Shown piece by piece: positions 31,005-42,878 of a DNA stretch of 64,000 nucleotides; within the stretch, counting starts at the first letter, position 1, and each line of letters begins with the position of its first letter. The stretch lies in NCBI GenBank assembly GCA_007115705.1, contig QXEO01002089.1, positions 62,001-126,000 on the forward strand, written 5' to 3'. The notes below the pieces were generated by a model. The model was given only the letters and a program-made list of their open reading frames with translations. It ran no database searches and was not told the DNA's origin. Made by a program: the position numbers and the translations under genes. Source of the stretch: Dactylis glomerata. Lineage: Eukaryota > Streptophyta > Magnoliopsida > Poales > Poaceae.

Positions 31005-31286
31005 GGCCTTTCGCAATGCATTGGTTCTTAGCGCGTTATTCTAGATAGAGGTTTCTTCAAAGAAACAACAACCACAATGCATTGTATCTTAGGATAGTAT
31101 CTAAATTTAATGATTTTGACCCCATGCATGAATGTGATTGGGCTAACAATAGTTTTTGCCTATGACTTTGTGCAAAGATTGTAGCTTAGCTAAGATACAA
31201 CAACACTCTCTTTCATCAATTAATAGGGTGCCACATCACCACTTTACCTATGATACCGCGCTAAGAAACTTGCATTGTGAAAGGCC
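31005..31286. mobile_element. Tourist-like MITE (PIF/Harbinger type)
   Basis: Terminal inverted repeats GGCCTTTCGCAATGCATTGG and, inverted from the right, GGCCTTTCACAATGCAAG, both continuing to TTCTTAGCGCG. The target duplication is TAA (31002-31004 and 31287-31289). Length 282 bp, AT-rich, no coding capacity. It sits just 3' of the DUF295 gene. Confidence 0.88.
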
Positions 31287-31367
31287 TAAGTCATGCTAAA
31301 TATGACGGTTACAAGTGAGTTGTAAGTGAGACTTGATGACGTCGTGTGACTGAGACTTAGTTAAATC

Positions 31368-32269
31368 TGTTGAATATATAAGCAATTTACCATAAGATTT
31401 AATCCAAAATAACCAACAATAAAGCATGATGATAATTCCAGGAATTAACCTAATCATGCATACTAGCAGAATAGACGAACAAATCACATGGTGCTGCAGG
31501 AGGATTCAGGTTCGCGTTGGCGTTGAGGTTCACGTTGGCGTTGGCACCAACGTCGTCAGCCATGTCGTCGATGTAGAGGCTGCTGATGTCCGGGAAGAAG
31601 TCCTCGTCGGGGAAGGAGTCGTCGGTCGACGTGATGCCGTCAGTAGTCGCGCAGAAGCGCTCCCCAAAAACCTTATCGCCCCTCACCCGTACAGGTTCAC
31701 AAGAGGCGGGGTTCCGGAGGCCTACTGTCCCGTCGTCCGGTGCACCCCGGAAGAGGGGATGGAGAAGGTGTAGCGGCGGTGCAAGGCTCTGGAGGCGAGA
31801 GATAGGATGTGATACGGTGTGATTAGGGTTTGCGCCTAAGCCTGCTTATATAGCACCGGTCGGGTAAGACGTGGGCCGCAGCCCACGTCCGAGTTAGTAA
31901 CAGCTCACGATCCGAAAAAACCGGAAACGGCTGATAGAAAAATAACTCGCGCAGTAATTTTCCTGAACAGCAAAAAGATAAGTAAGCTCGGCACCGAGGC
32001 ACAATTCCGCAAACCGCGACGCACACGCGCGTCGTGGCATGGCGAGGCGAGGCGGGCGGCGGAGGAGGAGGAGCGCGCGTGTAAGTCTCTCCTCTTCTCT
32101 CACTTTAGAAGGTAGTAGAACACCCCACTATATATATTTGTGCAACTCCCCTCAAACTAGCAAGGTGGGACTAAACTTTGGTGCCATCCCCTGCTAGGCA
32201 TGAATGGGCCAAGAGAATTTCAGAATTTGTATTGGGCCATGGACCAAAGCCCACAGCCAAATTCCAACA
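31368..32269 (-). repeat. 3' LTR of the 31-37 kb Copia element
   Basis: On the minus strand it begins TGTTGGAATTTGGC and ends TATATTCAACA. A TATA box CTATATAAGC lies at about 31845. Between it and the pol remnant (32270-32751) there is only 3' untranslated sequence. Confidence 0.88.
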
Positions 32270-32751
32270 GTCCCCCACAAATTCTCATTGGCATATCTCA
32301 TCACATCACATCAAATAATTCCAAAACATTGTTTATATACCGGTGCGAGGTGGAGACTGTTAAGTTGAACTTCCACTCAGAACTTTATGCTACACTAGAT
32401 TGCAACTTGAATAGTGGACTATGCCTTGAACTACAAGTTTGGTGCGCACTAGTTTCACACAAAGCCTAGACCGATACTAGGCTGTCGCAAGGCTTCCCCG
32501 CGGTTTGGAGCTTATGCGTCATACTCCATGGCCTTTCATGAGTTTATTAGAGAGCACCCAACTCCCATAGACTGCGACGATTGACAGTCAGACTCATATA
32601 GGTGTGTTCTTTAAAAGATGTTCTGCAGGGCAACATCTTTGCTATAAACAAGCCACTTAGAACACATTAAGATAAATATCAACCTGCCATGCAGAATAGG
32701 AGAGTATTGCATCTATATGGAGTGGTAGTATAATGTAAGGATACTCTCCTC

Positions 32752-34314
32752 TCAGCTGACCAATAGCCTGTCACTATACCCTTCAAGTACCCTTGGATAC
32801 CCAGAGTAGTGAACTCCATAGCTCGCAGTGCCACTCAAATAACGCAAAACCCTTTCAAGGGCCAGCCAGTGAACATCTCTAGGATTTGACACAAATCGAC
32901 TCAACTTGCTAACAGCAAAGGAGATGTCAGGCCTCGTAGCGCTGGCCAAATACATAAGTGAGCCAATAATCTGAGAATATCTCAGCTGATCTTTAGCATC
33001 CTTAGGATCTCCCTGATTCTTTCGAACCAACATGCTAGGATCATATGGCATAGGAGAAGACTTGCAGTCGCTATACCCAAAACGACTCAAGATCTTTTTC
33101 ACATAGTGAGATTGAAGCAGTGTTATCCCACCATCGTCATCTCTCAGTAGCTTGATGTTCAAGATCACATCAGCCACTCCTAGATCTTTCATCTCAAAAC
33201 AATGAGATAGAAAGTCTTTGACCTCCTTGATAACATCAAGACTGGTCCCGAATATCAGTATATCATCAACATACAGACATAAGATGACTCCTTGGCCCCC
33301 ACCATGGCGATAGTACACACACTTGTCAGCTTCGTTAACAACAAAGCCTACAGCAGTTAAAGTTCTTTCAAACTTCTCATGCCACTGCTTAGGTGCTTAC
33401 GTAAGACCATACAAAGACTTCAGCAACTTACATACCTTTTCTTCTTGACCACCTACCACAAATCCATCCGGCTGATCCATATAAATCTCCTCATCTAACT
33501 CTCCATTTAGGAAAGCCATCTTAACGTCCATTTGATGAACGAGAAGACTATGCGAGGCAGCCAGGGATAGTAGTACTCGGATAGTGGTCAATCTGGCCAC
33601 AGGTGAATAAGTAGCAAAGAAGTCTTCGCCTTCTTTCTAGGTATAACCCTTAGCAACAAGACGTGCCTTGTACTTCTCAATAGTATCGTCAGGTCTAAGC
33701 TTCTTCTTGAACACCCACTTACATCCTACAGGTTTGCACCCATAAGGACGATCAGTAATTTCCCAAGTTCCATTTGCCAAGATGGAATCCATCTCACTGC
33801 GAACGGCTTCTTTCCAGTAGTCAGCATCTTGAGATGCATAGGCTTCTGAAATAGAAGTGGGAGTGTCATCCACGAGGTATACAATAAAATCATCACCGAA
33901 GGTCTTTTCAGTCCTCCGTCTCTTACTCCTAGTAGGAGCTCTATTGTTATCCTCCACAGGATTATCAGAGTGTTCTATCGAAATGGTGGGTTCGAGAATT
34001 GTAAATAATTCTTGACTAGATGAACTAGGCATCTCCTGATTTGATGAACTAGACAAACCTTTCATTGGAAAGATGTCCTCAAAGAAAGTCGCATCATTCG
34101 ACTCCATAATAGTACCAACATGCATGTCAGATACTTCAGATTTTACTATCAAAAATCTATAGCCAATGCTGTGAAACGCATATCCCAGAAGAACACAGTC
34201 CACAGTTTTTGGTCCAAGCTTTCGCTTCTTGGGTACTGGCAAGTTTACCTTTGCCAAACAACCCCAAGTCCGTAAGTAAGAGAGTTTTAACCTTTTTCTT
34301 TTCCCATTCCTCAA
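32752..34314 (-). pseudogene. Copia RT and partial RNase H, several stops
   Basis: Reading down the minus strand: an integrase C-terminal tail and linker (SYLRTWGCLAKVNLP, LLGYAFHSIGYRFL), then the RT start KWVFKKKLRPDDTIEKYKA. A TAG at 33637-33639 and a TAA at about 33397 interrupt the same frame. RT continues with QMDVKMAFLNGELDEEIYM and LCLYVDDILIF. The connection part ends with IGSLMYLASATRPDISFAVS and stops at 32752 before the RNase H catalytic region. The enzyme cannot be made from this copy. Confidence 0.85.
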
Positions 34315-35026
34315 ATGGTGTAATTTCTTTGTTCTTAGTGGGAACCTGATTTAGGACATGACACGCAGTCAAGATCGCCTCCCCCCACCATGCCTTGGAG
34401 AGACCCGAGGTGTCTAACATGGCGTTAACCAAATCAGTTAGAGTACGGTTCTTTCTTTCAGCCACCACGTTAGATTGGGGCGAGTAGGGAGGCGTCCTCT
34501 CATGGATTATACCATGTTCCGCACAAAAAGAATCAAATTCATTGGAAAAGAACTCTCCACCACGATCGGACCTAAGCCGCTTAATCTTTCGATCAAGTTG
34601 ATTTTCTGCTTCAGCTTTATAGATTTTGAAATAGTTTAAAGCTTCATCTTTAGATTTCAGAAGATACACATAACAGTATCTGATGGAGTCATCAATTAAT
34701 GTCATGAAATATTTCTTTCCACCTTTTGTCAACTCACCATTCATCTCACAAAGATCTGAATGTATGAGCTCTAGTGGTGCCAAATCTCTTGCCTCTGCAG
34801 TCTTATGAGACTTGCGAGGTTGCTTTGCTTGCACGCACACTTGGCACTTAGAGCCCTTGACATTAGTAAATTTTGGAATTAAACTCATGTTGGCTAGCCG
34901 CGTCATGCAGCCAAAGTTAATATGACAAAGTCGTGAATGCCAAATATTGGACTCATTATCATTGCAAACATGATTAATAACTTTAGTGCATAAGTCTGAC
35001 AAAGAAAGGCGGAAAAGCCTCCGCAC
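34157..35026 (-). pseudogene. Copia integrase piece
   Basis: Contains the gag-pre-integrase zinc site (HSRLCHINFGCM and CQVCVQAKQ), then the DDE core: IHSDLCEMNG for the first Asp, RSDRGGEFFSNEF for the second, and PPYSPQSNVVAERKNRTL for the Glu. It is in a different frame from the pieces on both sides, so there is a shift near 35030 and another near 34300. Confidence 0.85.
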
Positions 35027-35046
35027 TCATAGCCTTTCCCAACAAA

Positions 35047-35652
35047 TTATCCATACTTAGATATTACAACTTTATTGGACTCAAAAACCAACTTAAAACC
35101 ATCTCGACACAGAAGAGATCCGCTGACGAGATTTTTATTGATGGAGGGAACGTGCTGCACATTCTTTAGCTGTACGGTCTTCCCCAAAGTGAACTTCAGA
35201 TTTACCGTACCAACACCTTGAACAAAAGCACGTGAGCCGTTTCCCATCAGCACGGAGCCAGCCCGTGCGACCTGATAAGAAGAAAACATGGAAATATCAG
35301 CACATACATGTATATTGGCACCGGTGTCTATCCACCATTTAGGCGAATGACAAACTGAAAGGATAGTAGGAAATATACCATACCCAGCATCCTTCATATC
35401 GGTATCACCAACAACAACATTGGCAGAATTACTGCTGTTTCCATGTGAATGCTTATCAAAGCGTTTAGGGCAGCTAGGAGCCCAATGATTCGGATCACCA
35501 CACACATGGCAGGATCCTTTCTTCTTATACTCATTCTTCTTCTTGAAGTTGGTAGTCTGCGAGGCCTTGTTCTTGCCGTCAAACTTTCCCTTGCCCTTGA
35601 ATTTGTTCTTATTCTTGGACTTGTGGGATTGGAAGTTATTTTTCTGTACCAC
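35047..35652 (-). pseudogene. Copia gag C-terminus and protease piece
   Basis: A basic Lys/Asn-rich stretch leads to the zinc knuckle CHVCGDPNHWAPSC. The aspartic protease signature follows, WWIDTGANIHVCAD, with the DTGA catalytic triad. It is continuous in frame with gag apart from a TAG at 35755-35757. Confidence 0.85.
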
Positions 35653-35754
35653 ATGTGCACTAGAACTTCCATCAAAGCCTCGAACACGTGTATCCTTTGC
35701 TCTCGCCTTTTCCTCAACATGAAGAGAACCAATGAGATCTGAAACGGAAAACTC

Positions 35755-36414
35755 CTATCTCTTATGTTTTAGAGAAGTAGCAAAGTTCCTCCATGAAGGA
35801 GGAAGCTTGGCAATAATGCCACCGGCCACGAACTTGTCCGGTAAGGTACACTTGAACTGCTCGAGTTCTTTGGCAAGAGACTGTATCTCATGAGCCTGCT
35901 CCACAATGGGATGGTCATCAGTCATCTTATAATCATAGAATTGCTCCATGATATACAGCTCAGTGCCAGCGTCAGAAACACCAAACTTGGCTTCCAGTGC
36001 ATCCCACGCATCCTTGCCATTATCAAATGACATATAGGTGTCAACAATGTTGTCACCAAGAATGTTGAACAAAGCCCCCATAAACATAGTGTTGACTTTC
36101 TGAAAAGCTTCCACCTGAGCAGGAGAGAGATCTCCCTCAGGTCTGCCAAGAGTGGCGCTATAGGAGCCTAGGTTTTTCAACCATAGAACTGCTCTCGTGC
36201 GCCATCTCTTATAATGGACACCATCAAAGGGAGGCGGCCTGGTAGCCGCGGCCAAACCAGTTGGACTCAATTGCCTATAATCAGGTTTTTGGATTGTTGA
36301 ATATATAAGCAATTTACCATAAGATTTAATCCGAAATAACCAATAATAAAGCATGATGATAATTGCAGGAATTAACCTAATCATGCATACTAGCAGAATA
36401 GATGAACAAATCAC
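35755..36414 (-). pseudogene. Copia gag fused to LTR-encoded sequence
   Basis: The open frame starts at an ATG inside the 5' LTR (36414) and passes through the LTR end (36295) directly into gag (LAAATRPPPFDGVHYKRW, then FNILGDNIVDTYMSF). About 40 residues are therefore LTR-derived. The gag part has the UBN2-type helical capsid pattern and ends at a TAG (35755-35757), after which the frame stays open. The usual spacer with primer binding site and native gag start is absent, which suggests a deletion at the LTR-gag junction. Confidence 0.82.
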
Positions 36415-37189
36415 ATGGTGCTGCAGGAGGATTCAGGTTCGCATTGGCGTTGAGGTTCACGTTGGCATTGGCACCAACGTCGTCAGCCATGTCGTCGATG
36501 TAGAGGCTGCTGATGTCCGGGAAGAAGTCCTCGTCGGGGAAGGAGTCATCGGTCGACGTGATGCCGTCAGTAGTCGCGCAGAAGCGCTCCCCAAAAACCT
36601 GACCGCCCCTCACCCGTACAGGTTCACAAGAGGCGGGGTTCCGGAGGCCTACTATCCCGTCATCCGGTGCACGCCGGAAGAGGGGACGGAGAAGGTGTAG
36701 CGGCGGCGCAAGGCTCTGGAGATGAGAGATGGGATGTGATACGGTGTGATTAAGCCTGCTTATATAGCGCCAGTAGGGTAAGATGTGGGCCGCAGCCCAC
36801 GTCCGAGTTAGTAATAGCTCACGATCCGGAAAAATCAGAAACGGCTGATAGAAAAATAACTCGCGCGGTAATTTTCCCGAACAGCAAAAAGATAAGTAAG
36901 CTCGGCACCGAGGCACAATTCCGCAAACCGCAAACCGCGATGCGCGTCATGACGAGGCGAGGCGAGGCGAGGCGGGCGGCGGAGGAGGAGGAGCGCGCGT
37001 GTAAGTCTCTCCTCTTCTCTCACTTTAGAAGGTAGTAGAACACCCCACTATATATATTGGTGCAACTCCCCTCAAACTAGCAAGGTGGGACTAAACTTTG
37101 GTGCCATCCCCTGCTAGGCATGAATGGGCCAAGAGAATTTCAGAATTTGTATTGGGCCATGGACCAAAGCCCACAGCCAAATTCCAACA
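36295..37189 (-). repeat. 5' LTR of the 31-37 kb Copia element
   Basis: Starts TGTTGGAATTTGGC on the minus strand and ends TATATTCAACA. It lacks a 13 bp segment present in the partner near 31828. Confidence 0.88.
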
Positions 37190-37490
37190 AAATCTAATTC
37201 ACCTTGAAATCTTGTAGCCTACCCCACCATGGTTTTTTTCATTCTGATTTTATCTAGTTTTGTTCATTTTTAATGCCAGTTTTCTCATTTTGAATTTTGG
37301 GGTCCGTGCCCTTTTTCATCTTTAGCTATATTCGTCTCTGTTTGTCACGGGGAGAGAGCGAGTTGGAGAAGAGCGGCTGAGCAGGGCGGAGTCGGATCAG
37401 TGGTGGGTTCTCCTCATGCGAAGGACTTCGCTGGAACCTAGAGGAGGCGGATTGGTGAAAGACACCGGGAGCGAGGATCCAGGAGGATCC

Positions 37491-37532
37491 ATGGCACAGC
37501 TTCCAGCGAGTGACGATCGTTTCACGGAGGCG
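37491..37532 (+). CDS. Candidate first exon of a host gene fragment
   Basis: ATG 37491 reads MAQLPASDDRFTEA and ends at a consensus donor, GCG|GTAAGA. A matching acceptor, TCGTCGGCAG, lies at about 37652-37661, followed in phase 0 by NDFAWSHLKYWKCAHDWPPG. That frame runs to a TAG where a retroelement LTR begins (37758). The pair looks like a real spliced gene start truncated by the insertion. I do not recognise the family. Confidence 0.4.
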
Positions 37533-37661
37533 GTAAGAGGTTCCTTCGCCGGTCGGACTTCTGCACTATCTTGTTCTAGGCGATCTCTGTGCACGTTCGC
37601 ATCGTAGATTTCTTTGTGGGATTCAGGAGTGTCCCTTTCATTGATTTTGCTTCGTCGGCAG

Positions 37662-37757
37662 AACGATTTTGCTTGGAGTCATCTGAAATATTGGAAATGT
37701 GCACATGATTGGCCGCCTGGTCTGACCAGTAAGACCAACCACAATGTTGGTTCGATT
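37662..37757 (+). CDS. Candidate second exon, truncated by a retroelement
   Basis: It follows the acceptor TCGTCGGCAG in phase with the candidate exon at 37491. About 20 sensible codons (NDFAWSHLKYWKCAHDW) precede a less convincing tail that hits TAG at the start of the next LTR. The rest of the gene is not found with certainty; the orphan block at 40314-40505 is one possibility. Confidence 0.35.
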
Positions 37758-38779
37758 TGTTAGGAAATAACAGCAGTTAGATGTTAGCGTTAGTTTTAGG
37801 CTAACATAGTAGTTAGTATTTCCTTAAGCTAATTGCATGCAGTTAACATTTGTCCATTGCCGAAGAGGCATCGTGCCTATTAGAAGTGACATCATGTCTA
37901 TTAGAAGAGGCATCAATATTGTAACCGACTGTACTCATGCCTGTTCGGATCGCATCATTCTCTGTCTACTTCTTCACGTTATCAGCACGATTTGCTCTAG
38001 AGTGAATAGGCCTCAAGAAGAAGAACAGAGAAAGGTGAGAAAGAAAGAATGGCTTTCCTACCGGAACTTGCTTTTTCTTCGCACGCTTTGTTGCCAGGGA
38101 GCATCGCCGCTCTCATTTTCGTCACCAGACATTCGGCCATGCCGCTGCACGTCATTGGAATTTCGGCCAAAACTTTCGCCGCCGCCTTCAGCGTCGTCGG
38201 AACAGGAACGATGGCCTCTGCCTCCACAGGACACTGCTTGGTGGCCCTCGTTGTCACTACTGCTCCGGTGGTGGTCTCCGCCGCCACAAAACGTACCCCT
38301 TCTATGGTAACCACAGGGCGGAGCGCCAGGACCAAGTACCAGGGCATTTGTGCCCCGAGAAGAAGTTCTAGCCATACCAGATGTTGTAGCCGTGTCAGAG
38401 GACGCCACCGGGCCAGAGGGCATAGCCGCGGTTGCAGACGCTGCTGCGGCACAGGAGGTCACCCCCGTAACGGAAGTCGTTGCAGAACAGGTTGTCGATG
38501 CTGAATATGAGGACAATGGCTCATCGACGACCCCGAGTGCGACTTTGGCGACGATGAAATAAAGGCGCTAATGACACTGAGCAAAGGTGCCAAATCGTTA
38601 GGACTCCAAGTGCAGAGTGTTGTAGCAAGAATAAATTTTCCCCACGAGGAAACTTGGGATTTATATCAAACTCTCAGGAAACAGTCGAAAAGGCTCTTGT
38701 CGTTCTTCTTCAAGCAACCTATAAAACAATTTCCGTATCTTGTGTCCCCAAGTCCACCGAGTCGTTTTCAAGCACAAGG
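37758..38779 (+). mobile_element. Fragment of a Copia-like element: one LTR and part of the interior
   Basis: The LTR (37758-37976) runs from TGTTAGGAAATAAC to CTTCTTCA and is followed by TTATCAGCACGAT, the same unusual primer-site text as in the element at 797. Next comes GAGAAAGGTGAGAAAG, also shared in form. The interior has short frames with no domain I can name, although one (38571-38770) is continuous with an upstream acidic reading frame across the base after 38562. The right LTR is absent: the interior ends where another LTR begins at about 38780. Confidence 0.55.
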
Positions 38780-40313
38780 TGTGAATGTAAAAAAAAATAT
38801 TATATGCAATAAAGTAAATAACAATGCAATAAAGTAAATATAATGCGGGAAAGATAAAACTAAGCTAAAATGCGGTAAAGGTATTTTTGGGTTTTATATA
38901 TGGATGGAAGAAAGTAAATAAATTTTTGTATTTTCGGAATAAAATGATGCTGAAAATAAAATGCGAATAAAAGTGTTGGAAACGTGTTTCTTATGATTAA
39001 AATTGGACCGGGATTCATGGGTTCACTTGTCTACTCTCTCATAAAATTGTGGCGACATTAAGCGCAAGATAAATGACCGAAACATTGACACGATTTTTAT
39101 TGTGTTAACTTGATAATAATCATATGGGCATCACGTCCTAATTTAAAGATGATGCAACACATCTTACTTATACGCCACTAGATAGGAATACACTTCAGGC
39201 AATCTAGTATTAAGAATTAAGAGAGTATAGCCTTAGGTAATTTGATATGATGTTGATATCAAATATGCTACCGCTTGGATATATTACAATAGAACTATGC
39301 CTATGAATGTCACTTGGAATTCTCAGCTATCACTAAGAATTTATATCATGTGTATTCTCTTTATCCCTAGTGAGGTAACCGTGGAAAGGTAAAATACCAT
39401 AGCAAATAGCAAATATGAATATTTTCACTATCCAATCACTACTACCTAGTTACTACATCTAATACACACCATCCCCCTCTCGCGCTCTCGCATACATGTT
39501 GGATCAGAATAAGTAATAAAGAACGGGGTAACAATATGATCTACTCATACATCAAGAACATAATAACATTTCACATCTCATTGATCATCCAATAAAATAA
39601 AGATCCACCACATAGGAATTACATAATATGCATCATAATCATGTTGGGCAGCTCATATGGCATCTAAACATTGAACCATAAGAGAGAGATAGAACAAGCT
39701 ACTTCCACAAATCCATAGTCCAGAGGTGGACTACTCCCTCTTCATGGCGGTGATGATGGTGTTGACGTCGGAGAGGGTGGAGAAGCGTCCAGGGGCGACT
39801 CCGACAGTGTTTCCCCCTCTAATCTTCATTGGAACAGCCTCTGTTTCTATATTTCGTGTTTCTCCGCCACCTCGTTTTGCGATCATTGAGGGGGGGGGGT
39901 CTTTATATAGGCGTTTTTAGGTCAAGTTGAGCGTCGGGAAACGAAGATGGACGGAATCGGAGGCTCAAGGCCCAAACGGGCATGGGTGGCGCGGCCTGGC
40001 CAAGGGCCGCACCACCATGTTTTGTTTGGCCCCTAGGACCCATCTCGTTGACTTCTTCCTCTCCAGGTTCTTCTCGTGGTAAAATATCAATGCCTGAAAA
40101 ATCCCAGATCAATTTGAGTTCGAAATGTACCTGAAACGTAAAAATACACAAAATAGGGTTTTTCTGTTTTGTAGAGTTATAACCAAAATAAGGGGAATCG
40201 ATAGAAAATCCCCATAAATCATTGCAAATCATGATTATAATAACTAATAAAATTATAATATGTAGGAATATGCATCAATAAACTACAAAGTTTATGCGTG
40301 TATTTTGCATGCA
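38780..40313 (-). repeat. Probable Gypsy LTR (solo or truncated)
   Basis: On the minus strand it starts TGCATGCAAAATACACGC and has a TATA box CCTATATAAAGAC (about 39898). Its organisation, with a GGCCGCGCCACC-type leader and AT-rich 3' part, parallels the LTRs at 41211 and 47721. The plus-strand start TGTGAATG gives matching TG...CA ends. No target duplication or interior was found, so the boundaries are approximate. Confidence 0.5.
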
Positions 40314-40505
40314 TCGGGCGCCGCCTCCATTGCTGTATTACCAGTGCCACGGGTTTGGCCCCTGCCTCCCATCTCCAACGCTCTCCGACGAGGACCTGGC
40401 GCACTTCGCCCCGCTAGGCTACGACCTCTTGCCGAAGATGAAGGAGGAAGAGCTCAATGTCATAGCCCCTGCTCGCATTGTCCCCGCGCTCCCTGATGTC
40501 TCACA
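40314..40505 (+). pseudogene. Orphan coding-like block between two LTRs
   Basis: GC-rich sequence translating to RAPPPLLYYQCHGFGPCLP and then SPTLSDEDLAHFAPLGYDLL plus PKMKEEELNVIAPARIVPAL. The codon usage and composition look coding. It is bounded left by the LTR ending near 40313 and right by an old LTR fragment. It could be a host exon, perhaps of the gene at 37491, or a captured fragment. Family not recognised. Confidence 0.4.
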
Positions 40506-41210
40506 GGATCCATTGGGAAACCCCAAGAGGAAGGTATGATGAGCACAACAGTAAGTTTTCCCTCAGTATGAAACCAAAGTTTAATCGACCAATAGGAGAA
40601 AGAAACCACTTCTGAAGGTTGTTGCTAGCTAGCACCAGAAGACAGTTGATGGCGTGGTGTCGGCGCCAGCAGCAACGTGGAACCTGCACACAACATAACC
40701 AAACTACTTTGCCCCAACTTACAGTGAGGTTGTCAATCTCACTGGTTTGCTGAAAACAAAGGATTAGACGTACAGTGTGGAAGGAGATGTTTGTTTGCAA
40801 TGAAGTAAAATAATACTTGTGGAAAGTAAATAATGTTTGCAGTAGATGGCAATATAAATATAAAAGAATGGACCAGGGTCCACAGTTCACTAGAGGTGTC
40901 TCTCCATAAAGATAAATAACATGTTGGGTGAATAAATTACAGTTGGGAAATTGACAAAATAGAGAATGCATAACAATGCATGTACATGTCATGAAGATCA
41001 CTATGAGATTCATTTGGGCATTGGAACATAATACATAAACCGTAATTCAAATGCATCTATGACTAATAATCCACCCTCGGGATATCATTCGAACAACCTT
41101 TGGGTATTAAATTGCAAGCAACAGATTATCGCCTTAAGCAAAGTGTGTAATGTAAACAATACAATTTTTTTTGAACAAAAGATTGTTCTTTTCTCCCTAG
41201 TAGCAGTAGC
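40506..41210 (-). repeat. Older Gypsy LTR, left fragment
   Basis: It matches, with many differences, the segment of the younger LTR starting TTGGGAACCCCAAGAGGAAGG (41269 onward). Its first ~55 bp are missing at the orphan block. It is interrupted by the younger element of the same family and resumes at 49389. Confidence 0.8.
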
Positions 41211-42878
41211 TGATTGCTGGGATGATGGCGCCAGAAAAGTGTTGGTGCCTAGTTGAATGTCCAGCCCGTTGGGAACCCCAAGAGGAAGGTATGATGAATA
41301 CAGCAGCAAGATTTTCCCTCAGTTAAGAAACCAAGGTTTATCGATCAGGAGAGGAGAGACAGCGACGACTGAAGGTGATGCTTGCTAGTTTGCGACAGCA
41401 GCGGACAATTTATATATGGCGCCCCGTCCAAGCTTTGCTTGCTAGCTGCAACATGGAACCTGCACACACACAAACAAATACTTTGCTCCCAACTTACGAT
41501 GAGGTTGTCAATCTCACCGGTTTGCTTGAAACAAAGGTTATGAGTGTATCGAGTGGAAAGCAATATAGTATGCAAGTAAAATAAACAGTGCGAGAAAAGT
41601 AAACAGGTGATAGCAATATGATGTAAATAGGACCGGGGTCCACAGTTCACTAGTGGTGTCTCTCCATAGATAAAATAACACATGCTGGGTAAACAAATTA
41701 CAGTTGGGCAATTGATAGAATAAAGATAAACGTGATATGTCAAGAAGATCACTATAAGATTTACTCTGGGCATTACAACAAAATACATAGACCGCCATCC
41801 AACTGCATCTATGACTAATAATCCACTCCCGGGGATATCAATCCGAACACCCCAAAAGTATTAAGTTGCGAACAACAGATAATTGCATTAAGCAAAGTGT
41901 GTAATGTAAACAAAGCATATGCCCTCGAGCATATGAATGTTGTTTTCTCCCTAGTAGCAACAGCACATCTACCACCTTAGAGGTTTCTGTCACTCCCCCA
42001 AGTGAAATAGAGGCATGAACCCACTATCGAGCGTAAATACCCCCTCTTGAAGTCACTAGCAACTACTCGGCCAAGATAGCTACTAACAACGGAGAGCATG
42101 CAAGATCATAAACAACATAGAGATAACAAAAGATATAATTCAGTACAACAACTTAATCATAAACACCAATATTCATCGGATCCCAACAAACCAACATCAT
42201 ATAATTACATAACGGTGATCTCAATCATGTAGGGCAGCTCATGAGATCTAAACATGAAGCACATGGTGGAGAAGACAACCATCTAGCTACTGCTATGGAC
42301 CCATAGTCCAAGGTAGACTACTCACTCATCGCTCCGGAGGCAAGCATGGCGATGAAGAAGACCTTCGGTGGCGATTCCCCTCTCCGGCAGGGTGCCGGGA
42401 AGAGCTTCTGGACCCTCCCAATCTTTGGGTCAACGGTGGCGGCGGATCGCGATGTGTTCTGGAAATCTGATCGGGTCCTTAGGTTTTTTCCGTCGGGGGG
42501 TCTTTATAGGTGAAGGGTCGATGTCAGAGGAGGGACCAGGCACCCTCAAACATGGGTGGTGCGGCCAGGGGCCTGGCCGCGCCAGCCCTATGTGTGGGGC
42601 CCTGGTGGCCCCTCTCCGTCTCTCCTTCAGATCTCTGGAAGCTTCCGGGTAAAATAAGACTTCAGGAACTTGTTTCGTCCAATTCCGAGAATATTTCCTG
42701 TGTATCACTTCTGAAACACAAAAACAGCAGAAAACAGGAAACTGGCACTGTGGCACTTGTTAATAGGTTAGTTCCGGAAAATGCATAAAAGTGCCACTAA
42801 GTGTAATGAAACAATAGGCAAATGGTGTAAAAACAAGCATGGAGCATCAAAAATTATAGATACGTTTGAGACGTATCA
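41211..42878 (-). repeat. 3' LTR of the 41-49 kb Gypsy element
   Basis: On the minus strand it starts TGATACGTCTCAAACGTATC and ends CCATCATCCCAGCAATCA. A TATA-like CCTATAAAGACC lies at about 42505. Confidence 0.92.

Larger units (their letters stand above)
31368..37189 (-). mobile_element. Copia element, minus strand, broken polyprotein
   Basis: LTRs at 31368-32269 (902 bp) and 36295-37189 (895 bp) are flanked by AAATC (31363-31367 and 37190-37194). On the minus strand a polypurine tract GTGGGGGAC precedes the 31368-32269 LTR. The expected primer binding site is missing: the 5' LTR runs straight into gag coding sequence. The polyprotein has several nonsense codons and at least two frameshifts, and RNase H is truncated. 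LTRs differ at many sites, including a 13 bp deletion, so this insertion is older than its neighbours. Confidence 0.92.

Noticed and set aside
37837..38504. Three overlapping 150-codon frames after the LTR at 37758
   Set aside because: Mutually overlapping and low in information; no gag or other domain could be named, so only the element fragment is annotated.
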